A stretch of 64,000 bases of DNA. Source: Thermogemmatispora aurantia (GTDB lineage Bacteria; Chloroflexota; Ktedonobacteria; Ktedonobacterales; Ktedonobacteraceae). Location: positions 62,001-126,000 of the forward strand of contig NZ_BKZV01000010.1 in NCBI RefSeq assembly GCF_008974285.1, in the 5' to 3' direction. The position numbers were made by a program, and so were the translations under genes. Below are positions 1 through 7,197 of this stretch, piece by piece; position 1 is the stretch's first letter; each line of letters begins with the position of its first letter. The notes under the pieces are model-generated. The model made no database searches, was not told the origin of the DNA, and saw nothing but the letters and a program-made list of their open reading frames with translations.

Positions 1-1
1 G

Positions 2-1618
2 GAGGTCTTTGGCCGGCGCCTGGCCTGGATTCCTTATATTCGTCCAGGCTTCACCCTCGCCAGGCAGGTCGCCCAGGCGGTACGAGCCAATCCCGAGGTC
101 GAACTGGTCATTCTCGAAAAGCATGGCCTGGTGACCTGGGGCGACAGTGCCCGCTCCTGCTACGAGCAGACCCTGCGTGTGGTGCAGGAGGCCGAAGACT
201 TCGTTGCTGCCGAGCGTCAGCGCCGTGGGCGGACAACCGTCCTGGTCGCTCAGCCCGGGCTGAGTGCCGCCGAGCGCGAGCAGCTGCTGACAGCCATCCT
301 GCCCGGCCTGCGGGGCCAGCTCAGTCAGCCGCAGCATATGGTCCTGGCCGTTGACAACAGCGAGGAGGCCCTGACCTTCGCCAGCGCTCCTGAGGCGCGC
401 GAGGTTGCTCGACGTGGCTCGGCCTGCCCCGATCACCTGGTGCACACACGGCACTGGCCAGTCTGGGTTCCCTGGGAGCCAGCCCAGGGGGCCGAAGCAC
501 TCCAGGCTGCCCTGCGTCAGGAAATCACGGCTTTTCGCCACAACTATCAGCGCTACTTTGAAGAATGCCATCATCCGGGCGACGTCCTGTTGCATGCCAA
601 TCCACGCATCGTGGTCGTGCCACACCTGGGCATCATCGCCAGTGGGCGCGATGCCCAGATGGCCGGCGTCGCCCGTGACCTCTATCAGCGGGCTGCAGCC
701 GTGATGCGCGCCTGTGAAAGCATTGATCGTTTTACGCCGCTCTCCGAGCAGGAAGCCTATGACATCGAGTACTGGCCGCTGGAACTCTATAAACTGACGC
801 GCCGCCCGCCCGAAAAAGAGCTGGCCGGGCGCATTGCCCTGGTGACTGGCGGTGGCAGTGGCATCGGGCGCGCCACAGCTCTGCGCCTGGCCGCCGAGGG
901 GGCCCACGTTGCCATTCTTGATCTCAACCCGCAAAGTGCCCAAGAGGCCGCCGACGCCATTGCCCAACAATATGGCCAGGGGCGCGCGCTGGCCTGTCCC
1001 TGCGATGTCAGCGACGAGGAGCAGGTTGCCGCTGCCTTTGCCGCCACCGTGCGCGCCTACGGCGGACTCGATATTGTCGTCAGCAACGCTGGCTTCGCCG
1101 CCGCAGCCCCGCTGACCGAAACCCGCCTGCAAGACTGGCGCAAAGTCTTTGATGTGCTTGTTCAGGGCTACTTCCTGGTGGCGCGCGCCGCCTTCCGCCT
1201 CTGGCAGCAGCAGGGCATCGGCGGTAGCTTGATCTTCATCACCTCTAAGAATGCCGTCGTGGCTGGCAAGGAAAACAGCGCCTACAGCGCTGCCAAGGCC
1301 GCGGAGCAGCATCTCGCGCGCTGCCTGGCCGAGGAAGGCGGCCCACTGGGCGTGCGAGTCAATGTGGTCATGCCCGATGCGGTCCTGCGCGGCTCCGGCA
1401 TCTGGAGCAGCGCCTGGCGCGAGGAGCGGGCCCGCGCCTATGGCATTGCCCCCGAGCAGCTAGAGGACTACTATCGTCAGCGTACCACCCTCAAGGTCAA
1501 TGTCTTCCCGGAGGACGTTGCCGAGGCCGTGCTCTTTTACGCCTCCGATCGCTCCTCCAAGACCACTGGCAGCGCCCTCACCGTCGATGGAGGCGTTCCA
1601 GCTGCCTACCTGCGCTAG
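2..1618 (+). CDS. Bifunctional rhamnulose-1-phosphate aldolase / short-chain dehydrogenase (5' end outside window)
   Basis: The reading frame is open from base 2, so the start lies upstream of the window. The N-terminal part resembles a class II aldolase (sugar-phosphate aldolase, with ILEKHGLVTWG as the typical histidine-containing stretch). The C-terminal ~270 residues are a short-chain dehydrogenase with the NAD(P)-binding TGGGSGIG motif, the NAG motif (VVSNAGFAA) and the catalytic YSAAK. This fusion is known from rhamnose pathways. The aldolase splits L-rhamnulose-1-phosphate into dihydroxyacetone phosphate and L-lactaldehyde, and the dehydrogenase half is thought to act on lactaldehyde. 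It lies 57 bp upstream of a rhamnulokinase gene, which supports the rhamnose assignment. Confidence 0.88.
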   Translation, partial: EVFGRRLAWIPYIRPGFTLARQVAQAVRANPEVELVILEKHGLVTWGDSARSCYEQTLRVVQEAEDFVAAERQRRGRTTVLVAQPGLSAAEREQLLTAILPGLRGQLSQPQHMVLAVDNSEEALTFASAPEAREVARRGSACPDHLVHTRHWPVWVPWEPAQGAEALQAALRQEITAFRHNYQRYFEECHHPGDVLLHANPRIVVVPHLGIIASGRDAQMAGVARDLYQRAAAVMRACESIDRFTPLSEQEAYDIEYWPLELYKLTRRPPEKELAGRIALVTGGGSGIGRATALRLAAEGAHVAILDLNPQSAQEAADAIAQQYGQGRALACPCDVSDEEQVAAAFAATVRAYGGLDIVVSNAGFAAAAPLTETRLQDWRKVFDVLVQGYFLVARAAFRLWQQQGIGGSLIFITSKNAVVAGKENSAYSAAKAAEQHLARCLAEEGGPLGVRVNVVMPDAVLRGSGIWSSAWREERARAYGIAPEQLEDYYRQRTTLKVNVFPEDVAEAVLFYASDRSSKTTGSALTVDGGVPAAYLR

Positions 1619-1675
1619 GGCTGGCCTGCGCAGCTCGGACACCGGCGTAAGAGCGAGCGAGAAAGAGGAACGCGA

Positions 1676-3178
1676 ATGAGCGAGCGCTATCTTGCCGTCG
1701 TTGATCTAGGAGCGGAGAGCGGGCGTGTGCATCTGGCGCGCTACGATGGTCAGCGCCTGGCCCTGGAGGAGGTCCATCGCTTCGCCAACGGCCCGGTGGC
1801 CCTCCAGCGCCATCTCTATTGGAACGTGCTCTCTCTCTGGCAAGAAGTCATCAGCGGCCTGCGTAAAGCACGTCGCCTGGCTGGCAGGCTCGATAGTATC
1901 GGCGTCGATACCTGGGGCGTCGACTACGTCCTGCTCGATGACCAGGGCTTGCTACTGGGCCTTCCCTTTCACTACCGCGACCGGCGCACCGAGGGCCTCA
2001 TGGAGAAGGTCTTTGCGCGGGTCCCGCGCGAGGAAATCTACGCCCAGACGGGCATCCAATTCATGCCGATCAACACCCTCTACCAGCTCCTGGCTCACCA
2101 GCGAGAACAGCCGCATCTCCTAGAAAAGGCAAGGCACCTGCTGCTGATACCCGATCTCTTCCATTACTGGCTCAGCGGCGAGCGCCTCTGCGAATATACC
2201 AATGCCACCACAACCCAATGTTGGTCGGTTCCACAAGGGACCTGGGCCAGAGACCTCCTGGCCAGGCTTGATCTGCCGACGCACTTTCTGCCGCAGGTGG
2301 TGGCGCCCGGTACTCCGCTTGGCACAGTCCAGGGTGAGCTGGCCGAGGAGTTGGGGCGAGATGTGCTGGTCATCGCCCCAGCAACCCACGACACTGCCGC
2401 CGCCGTCGCTGGTATCCCTATGCGCGCCAGTCCGCGAGACCGGGCCTACATCAGCTCTGGCACCTGGTCCCTGGTCGGCCTCGAACTGCCTCAGCCCCAG
2501 ATTGCCCAGGGCAGCGCCAGCAACTTCACCAACGAAGGTGGCATCTTTGGCACCGTCCGCTTTCTGCGCAATGTCATGGGCCTCTGGCTGCTCCAGGAAT
2601 GCCGCCGCAGCTGGCAGGAGGGCGGGCGATCCTTCACCTATGAGCAACTTCTCACCCTGGCCGAAGAAGCGCCAGCCTGGGCCGCGCTCTTCGACCCTGA
2701 CCATCCCCTCTTTCTCCCACCGGGCGACATGCCGACACGCATCCGCGAGCAGCTTAGCGTCCACGGCCAGCCCGTGCCCGCCGCCGAAGACATTCCGGTC
2801 CTCGTGCGTGCCATTCTTGACAGCCTCATCCTGCGCTATCGTCAGGTGTTAGAGCTGGCTGCCAGCATCACCGGCTGCGCGCTCCAGACCGTTCACATCG
2901 TTGGCGGCGGTGCGCAAAACCGCTGGCTCAACCAGGGCCTGGCCGATGCCACTGGCCTGGTCGTCATCGCAGGTCCCATCGAGGCCACCGCCCAGGGCAA
3001 CGCCCTGCTCCAGCTTGTCGGCCTCGGTGAACTTCGCTCCCTGGAAGAAGTGCGCACCCTGGCCGCCCGCTCCACGGTTACCCAGACCTTTCTCCCCGAC
3101 CCAGGACGGCGAGCCGTCTGGGATGAGGCCTATGCCCGCTTCACCACGCTCTTCCCTCTAGCCCTCCCTCTCCAATAG
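1676..3178 (+). CDS. rhaB: Rhamnulokinase
   Basis: A 500-residue FGGY-family carbohydrate kinase. It phosphorylates L-rhamnulose to L-rhamnulose-1-phosphate, the substrate of the aldolase encoded just upstream. Visible family features are the N-terminal phosphate loop (VVDLGAESGR), the IGVDTWGVDYVLLD stretch typical of rhamnulokinases, YISSGTWSLVG, and the C-terminal IVGGGAQNRWLNQ nucleotide-binding motif. The length matches the family. The start follows an AGAGGA ribosome-binding site. The gene ends 3 bp before a strong hairpin, so it is probably last in its operon. Confidence 0.93.
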   Translation: MSERYLAVVDLGAESGRVHLARYDGQRLALEEVHRFANGPVALQRHLYWNVLSLWQEVISGLRKARRLAGRLDSIGVDTWGVDYVLLDDQGLLLGLPFHYRDRRTEGLMEKVFARVPREEIYAQTGIQFMPINTLYQLLAHQREQPHLLEKARHLLLIPDLFHYWLSGERLCEYTNATTTQCWSVPQGTWARDLLARLDLPTHFLPQVVAPGTPLGTVQGELAEELGRDVLVIAPATHDTAAAVAGIPMRASPRDRAYISSGTWSLVGLELPQPQIAQGSASNFTNEGGIFGTVRFLRNVMGLWLLQECRRSWQEGGRSFTYEQLLTLAEEAPAWAALFDPDHPLFLPPGDMPTRIREQLSVHGQPVPAAEDIPVLVRAILDSLILRYRQVLELAASITGCALQTVHIVGGGAQNRWLNQGLADATGLVVIAGPIEATAQGNALLQLVGLGELRSLEEVRTLAARSTVTQTFLPDPGRRAVWDEAYARFTTLFPLALPLQ

Positions 3179-3180
3179 CC

Positions 3181-3230
3181 GCGGGAATGCCGGGCAAGCC
3201 TGTTGGCAGTTGCTCGCCCGGCATTCCCGC
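3181..3230. terminator. Bidirectional hairpin terminator between rhaB and the convergent esterase gene
   Basis: There is a perfect 15-bp inverted repeat, with arms at 3181-3195 and 3216-3230 and a 20-nt loop, directly after the rhaB stop. It sits between two convergent genes. No clear T-run follows on either strand, so the efficiency is uncertain. Confidence 0.7.
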
Positions 3231-3247
3231 CTTCTGTCTGACTCCCA

Positions 3248-4210
3248 TCAAGCGGAGGCAGAGGTCTGCGTGGCGGCCTCCGACCCAAAGGCTCGACGGA
3301 GCGCCTGACAGCATTCAGCAATCGCCTCCTGCGTCTGCGGTAAAGGAATGGGCGGTGTCAGGAAGCCGTGAATCATACCCTCATAGCGGCGAATCGTCAC
3401 CGCTACCCCAGCCTGGCGCAGGCGCTCGCCGTAAAGCTCGCCCTCGTCGCGCAGCGGATCATATTCAGCAGTAATCACCAGTGCCGGCGGCAGTCCACTC
3501 AGATCCTCGCGCAGCATCGGCGAGACCCGCGGATCGCGCGCCTCCTCCGGACTATTCAAATAGTGATTGGCGAACCACAGCATATCATCGAGTGTTAGAC
3601 TATAGCCCTGAGCGTTCTCCCGACGCGATGCCGTATCCGCCGTAAAGTCCGTGGCCGGGTAGAGCAGTAGCTGAAAGACCAGTGGCGGCCCCCCACGCTC
3701 ACGGGCCAGGTGCGTCACCACCGCCGCGAGATTGCCGCCGGCGCTATCACCCCCGACGGCCAGACGCTGGGCATCCCCGTTCAGCTCTGTCGCGTGCTCG
3801 GCCACCCAGCGAGTCGCCGTATAGCAGTCCTCGGGAGCCGCCGGAAACTTATGCTCAGGCGCCAGCCGGTAGTCGACCGAGACCACCACGCAGCCAGCAC
3901 CATTGGTCAGACTGCGGCAGAGGCCATCGTGCGTATCGAGATTGCAGATCACCCAGCCGCCGCCGTGGAAGAAAACCAGCAAAGGGAACGGACCAGCGCC
4001 CGCAGGAGTATAGACACGGATAGGAATCTCACCTGCCGGGCCAGGAATGCGCCGATCCTCAACGCGAGCCACCGGCTCCTTAACCTGGGCCGTGGCTAGT
4101 TGGGCCGCGATGGCCTCGCGCGCCACCTGGGGGTTCAAAGCACTGATTGGCGGCACATTCATGGCCGCCAGCCCATCGAGATAGGCGCGCAAATTCGGAT
4201 CGAGAGGCAT
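3248..4210 (-). CDS. Alpha/beta hydrolase, hormone-sensitive-lipase-type esterase
   Basis: A 320-residue esterase of the HSL (family IV) type. It carries the oxyanion-hole motif HGGGW (FFHGGGWVICN), the nucleophile elbow GDSAGG, and C-terminal acid and histidine regions (EYDPLRDEG and HGF, as in GMIHGFLT). The expected reaction is hydrolysis of short-chain carboxylic esters in the cytoplasm; the true substrate cannot be read. The start is supported by an AGGAGG sequence 7 bases upstream of the ATG. It is convergent to rhaB and appears to be a single-gene unit. Confidence 0.9.
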   Translation of the reverse strand: MPLDPNLRAYLDGLAAMNVPPISALNPQVAREAIAAQLATAQVKEPVARVEDRRIPGPAGEIPIRVYTPAGAGPFPLLVFFHGGGWVICNLDTHDGLCRSLTNGAGCVVVSVDYRLAPEHKFPAAPEDCYTATRWVAEHATELNGDAQRLAVGGDSAGGNLAAVVTHLARERGGPPLVFQLLLYPATDFTADTASRRENAQGYSLTLDDMLWFANHYLNSPEEARDPRVSPMLREDLSGLPPALVITAEYDPLRDEGELYGERLRQAGVAVTIRRYEGMIHGFLTPPIPLPQTQEAIAECCQALRRAFGSEAATQTSASA

Positions 4211-4552
4211 ACAGCAGCCTCCTGCCTTTCTCTGGAAAGTCTCTCACTCGCCTGTTTGGAAGCTGCCACTGATCTCAATGGATGAGAAGCAGAGCAGCAC
4301 ACAGGCAACAGCAGCAGTATCATCATAGCTCACCATTGACGGGCGAGGCAAATCCGATATCAGGACGCTCATCCCTGGCAAGCGAGCATGGTGGTGGAAA
4401 GGCCGGCATCGGCAAAGGGCAACAGCGAACCGCCGGCTCAGCAAACCGGGAAGGGGGGAGAGCCAGCCGGGAGGAAGCGCTCGTTGGGGTGTATGATCGA
4501 TAGATATAAAACATTTTAGGTAATAATTGCCCTCGTGTTAAAGAGCACAATG

Positions 4553-4577
4553 AATGTAACAGTAGTACTGTGACATT
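4553..4577. promoter_or_regulatory. 25-bp dyad symmetry, probable operator
   Basis: The arms AATGT-A-ACAGTA and TACTGT-G-ACATT flank a central G at 4565. All positions pair except one A/G mismatch. The size and symmetry are those of a dimeric repressor site; the protein that binds it is unknown. It lies 23 bp before the first DnaA-box-like site. Confidence 0.5.
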
Positions 4578-4599
4578 GTAGCTGACTGCACGTCTGAAG

Positions 4600-4644
4600 T
4601 TATCCACAAGTTATCCACTTGAGGAGGGCCAAATTGGTGGATAA
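4600..4644. promoter_or_regulatory. Cluster of three DnaA-box-like sites
   Basis: TTATCCACA at 4600-4608 matches the DnaA-box consensus exactly. TTATCCACT at 4611-4619 differs in the last base. GGTGGATAA at 4636-4644 is the same box on the other strand (TTATCCACC). Three near-perfect 9-mers within 45 bp, just upstream of the mraZ promoter, are unlikely by chance in high-GC DNA. Confidence 0.6.
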
Positions 4645-4649
4645 CACTC

Positions 4650-4678
4650 TTTTCGCCTCCCCCGGATTACTGTATAAT
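4650..4678 (+). promoter_or_regulatory. Putative promoter of the dcw cluster
   Basis: A perfect TATAAT -10 hexamer lies at 4673-4678. The -35 position (about 4650-4655) is weak, so the promoter may depend on an activator. Transcription would start about 110 bases before mraZ, within the first MraZ-type repeat. Confidence 0.6.
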
Positions 4679-4680
4679 GT

Positions 4681-4710
4681 AGTGGGGAGAAGTGGGGGAA
4701 AGTGGTGAAT
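4681..4710 (+). promoter_or_regulatory. MraZ operator: three 10-bp direct repeats
   Basis: AGTGGGGAGA, AGTGGGGGAA and AGTGGTGAAT follow each other at exactly 10-bp spacing. This matches the known MraZ-binding pattern of GTGG-type boxes repeated once per helical turn upstream of mraZ. They begin 2 bp after the -10 hexamer, so bound MraZ would block transcription initiation. This suggests autoregulation of the cluster. Confidence 0.8.
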
Positions 4711-4792
4711 TCTGGCGCTGCAGCTCAGGCTGGCAGAGCCGGCCCTTCCGCTGAGAGGAGGGCAGCTCCTCGTTGCAAGATAGAGAACGCAC

Positions 4793-5200
4793 ATGTTTCT
4801 TGGCGAATATGAGCATACGATTGACTCGAAAGGGCGCATGGCTGTGCCAGCGCGTTTTCGGGCCCAGATGGGGCGGGGAGCCGTGATCAGTAAGGGGATG
4901 GGGACCTGCCTGTCGGTCTATCCGATGCAACGCTGGGAAGAGAAATCGGCGGAGCTGGTGGCGGGCAAGAATAGCGATGAACTGCGCGACTTCGAGCGTC
5001 GCATCTATCCCAGCGCCAGCGAAGTCGAGCTAGATGCTCAGGGACGGATTGTGATCCCGGCCAAGCTGCGAGCCTATGCCAGGCTTGGCACGGAAGTTAC
5101 CGTAGCCGGCGTGCGAGATCACTTTGAGATTTGGGATCGCGCCATCTGGCGGGCCTATCAGGAGAAGCTGGAAGCCGAAGGGGACAAAATTCCTTTTTAG
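4793..5200 (+). CDS. mraZ: MraZ transcriptional regulator of the division/cell-wall cluster
   Basis: 135 residues, close to the usual length, with the two AbrB-like swapped-hairpin repeats of the family. The first is MFLGEYEHTIDSKGRMAVPARFR and the second is VELDAQGRIVIPAKLRAYA, each with the DxKGR-type turn. MraZ forms a ring-shaped oligomer and binds repeated GTGG-type boxes to regulate its own operon. Matching repeats lie 83 bp upstream. It is first in the cluster, as in most bacteria. Confidence 0.96.
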   Translation: MFLGEYEHTIDSKGRMAVPARFRAQMGRGAVISKGMGTCLSVYPMQRWEEKSAELVAGKNSDELRDFERRIYPSASEVELDAQGRIVIPAKLRAYARLGTEVTVAGVRDHFEIWDRAIWRAYQEKLEAEGDKIPF

Positions 5201-5339
5201 TTTGTTGACAGGGGTGGCGAGTGGATAGCGGGTATGGCAGCTAGCTGATGGCTGCGGCGGCCAGCGTTGCAGGCTGGGGAGAGTCTCCCGGTCGCAGATC
5301 GCTCGGCAGCGCGTACCAAGCGGTTTAAGCGAGTGGAAT

Positions 5340-6335
5340 ATGGAAGTAAGGCATATGCCGGTGCTGCTGGAAGAGGTGGTACGGTTTCTGCAGCCGCAAG
5401 CGGGCGGTCATTATATTGATGGGACATTAGGTGATGGTGGCCATACAGAAGCGATTCTTGAGCGTTCGGCTCCCGATGGCAGAGTTCTGGGTATCGATCT
5501 CGACCCCGAGGCGCTGGACCGTGTAGCACGGCGCCTCTCCAGGTATGTGAAAAGTGGACGCCTGCTTTTGGCGCAAGGCAACTTTGCCGACCTCGAACGC
5601 ATCGCTGCAGCACACGCTTTTGGGCCGGTCCAGGGGATACTCCTCGACCTGGGGTTCTCGTCTCTGCAGCTGTCGGACCCGCGGCGCGGCCTCTCTTTTG
5701 CGGTGGAAGGACCCCTGGATATGCGGCTTGATCCGGCGCAGTCGCTCTCCGCTGCCGACCTTGTGAACCAGGCTGATGAACAGGAACTGGCCGACATCTT
5801 TTATCGCTATGGTGAAGAGCGCTATGCCCGCCAGATCGCCCGGCGCATCGTGCGTGAACGTGGGCAGGCGCCCATCACCAGTACACGTCGGCTGGCTGAA
5901 ATTGTGACAGCGGCCATCGCTGCCGCGCGTCAAAGGCCCCCCCGCGATGGCATCCATCCAGCGACGCGCGTCTTTATGGCTCTGCGTATTGCCGTCAACC
6001 GCGAGCTGGAGAATCTGGAGCGAGCCTTGCCGCAGATGCTGAATCTGCTCAGCCGTGGCGGTGGCGCCTCGGGCGAGCGTGGCCTGGCGGGCAGGATGGT
6101 CGTGATTGCTTTTCATTCGCTGGAAGATCGCATTGTGAAAGATTTTATGAAGCGCGAGGCGACGGACTGCCTCTGTCCCCCACGGACGCCTGTCTGCGTC
6201 TGTGGCCATCGCGCGCGGCTACGCCTGCTTACTCCCAAGCCCGTCTGGCCAACGGCTGAGGAGATCAGCGCTAACCCGCGCTCGCGTAGCGCCCGCCTGC
6301 GCGCTGCCGAACGCCTGGCAGACTTACCTGCCTGA
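5340..6335 (+). CDS. rsmH: 16S rRNA (cytosine1402-N4)-methyltransferase
   Basis: A 331-residue RsmH (MraW). It methylates N4 of C1402 in the 16S rRNA decoding centre using S-adenosylmethionine. Conserved family stretches are HMPVLLEEVV at the N-terminus, DGTLGDGGHTEAIL (SAM-binding loop), GILLDLGFSSLQL, ATRVFMALRIAVNREL and VIAFHSLEDRIVK. The start at 5340 has only a weak ribosome-binding site; an in-frame ATG at 5355 is an alternative that would still keep PVLLEEV. It follows mraZ in the usual order. Confidence 0.96.
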   Translation: MEVRHMPVLLEEVVRFLQPQAGGHYIDGTLGDGGHTEAILERSAPDGRVLGIDLDPEALDRVARRLSRYVKSGRLLLAQGNFADLERIAAAHAFGPVQGILLDLGFSSLQLSDPRRGLSFAVEGPLDMRLDPAQSLSAADLVNQADEQELADIFYRYGEERYARQIARRIVRERGQAPITSTRRLAEIVTAAIAAARQRPPRDGIHPATRVFMALRIAVNRELENLERALPQMLNLLSRGGGASGERGLAGRMVVIAFHSLEDRIVKDFMKREATDCLCPPRTPVCVCGHRARLRLLTPKPVWPTAEEISANPRSRSARLRAAERLADLPA

Positions 6336-6522
6336 GCACCTTCTCAACGAGGCGGCGGGCCGATGTGATCGGTCTCCTTCTGCTGATGTTGGTGATATTG
6401 GCTCTGGGCCAGCCTCGCTAGCAAACCACGGCAGAAGCGGTGCGATGCGTACTCTGTTGCGCATCGCGTCAAGATGCGGACAGAAGCAAGCGAGAGCGAG
6501 AGAAGAGAAAGAAGGTCCAGCC

Positions 6523-6924
6523 ATGCATTACGCTAGTAGTGGACAGAAAAAGGCTCCCACGCGACCCATTGTGGCCGCGCGGCGCCGCCGTCAGTTGCAT
6601 CCCTTCTTTTTCCAGATGGGGCCGGTGGCGCTGACCATCAGCAGTGTTCTGTTGATCGCCCTGATGGCCCTGCTCTACCTGTCGCAGCTGAGCCAGGCGC
6701 TCAATGTGAACCAGCAGATTCAGGATTACCAGGCAAAGCAGGCGGTTCTGCAGCGGCAGAATCAGGACCTGGTCAATACCCTGGCGCAGGAGCAGTCGCC
6801 GGCCTATATTGCTGCCCACGCCCAGGCTCAGGGGCTGGTTCCTGCCGATCCGAAGGCTGTTGAAGTGCTGGAGGTGCCCGGTTTGCAATCTGTCCCCGAT
6901 CAGCAATCGGGAGTGGCCCCTTGA
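6523..6924 (+). CDS. FtsL/DivIC-like septum protein
   Basis: A 133-residue bitopic protein. It has a basic cytoplasmic tail (ARRRRQLHPFF), one membrane helix (about residues 30-52, VALTISSVLLIALMALLYLSQ) and an extracytoplasmic coiled coil (about 55-90). This is the FtsL/DivIC plan, and the position between rsmH and the PBP gene is where ftsL sits in dcw clusters. The frame is open further upstream, but the ATG at 6523 after AGAAGG fits best. FtsL links FtsQ and FtsB to the FtsW-FtsI synthase. The identity rests mainly on architecture and position. Confidence 0.75.
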   Translation: MHYASSGQKKAPTRPIVAARRRRQLHPFFFQMGPVALTISSVLLIALMALLYLSQLSQALNVNQQIQDYQAKQAVLQRQNQDLVNTLAQEQSPAYIAAHAQAQGLVPADPKAVEVLEVPGLQSVPDQQSGVAP

Positions 6925-7197
6925 TGCAGTATCCCATCTCCGTCTGTGAGTCAGTGAACGCGTGAGTGGGTGTGCAGCCTGCGAGAGCGACCTCTGGATC
7001 GCTGCCTGTCAACCAACCAGCCAGACGAATGGCCAATCGATAGGTAGCTGGTGGACGGGCAAGGGCCTGGCCGGCAGCCAGCCCGGACCAGAGGTCCAGG
7101 GCCAGGGTAGGGGCCAGCCGGGATAGCCAGCGCGATGGATGAAGGAAGCGACATGAAGAAGACGAGGAGAAGCATTCCGCCAGGGGGAGGAGGCTAG

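Larger units (their letters stand above)
4211..4792. other. Intergenic control region upstream of the dcw cluster
   Basis: No gene is seen in these 582 bases. The right half is AT-rich compared with its surroundings (from about 4500) and holds a dyad, DnaA-box-like sites, a promoter and MraZ-type repeats, each listed separately. The left part (4211-4490) shows no convincing coding sequence or RNA. Confidence 0.6.

Noticed and set aside
4600..4644. Chromosomal replication origin because of the DnaA-box cluster
   Set aside because: There are only three boxes, with no dnaA, dnaN or parAB genes nearby; a regulatory role at the dcw promoter is simpler.
5427..6209. Long antisense frame (260 codons) opposite rsmH
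   Set aside because: It is a shadow frame created by high-GC codon use; rsmH on the other strand is a clear conserved gene.
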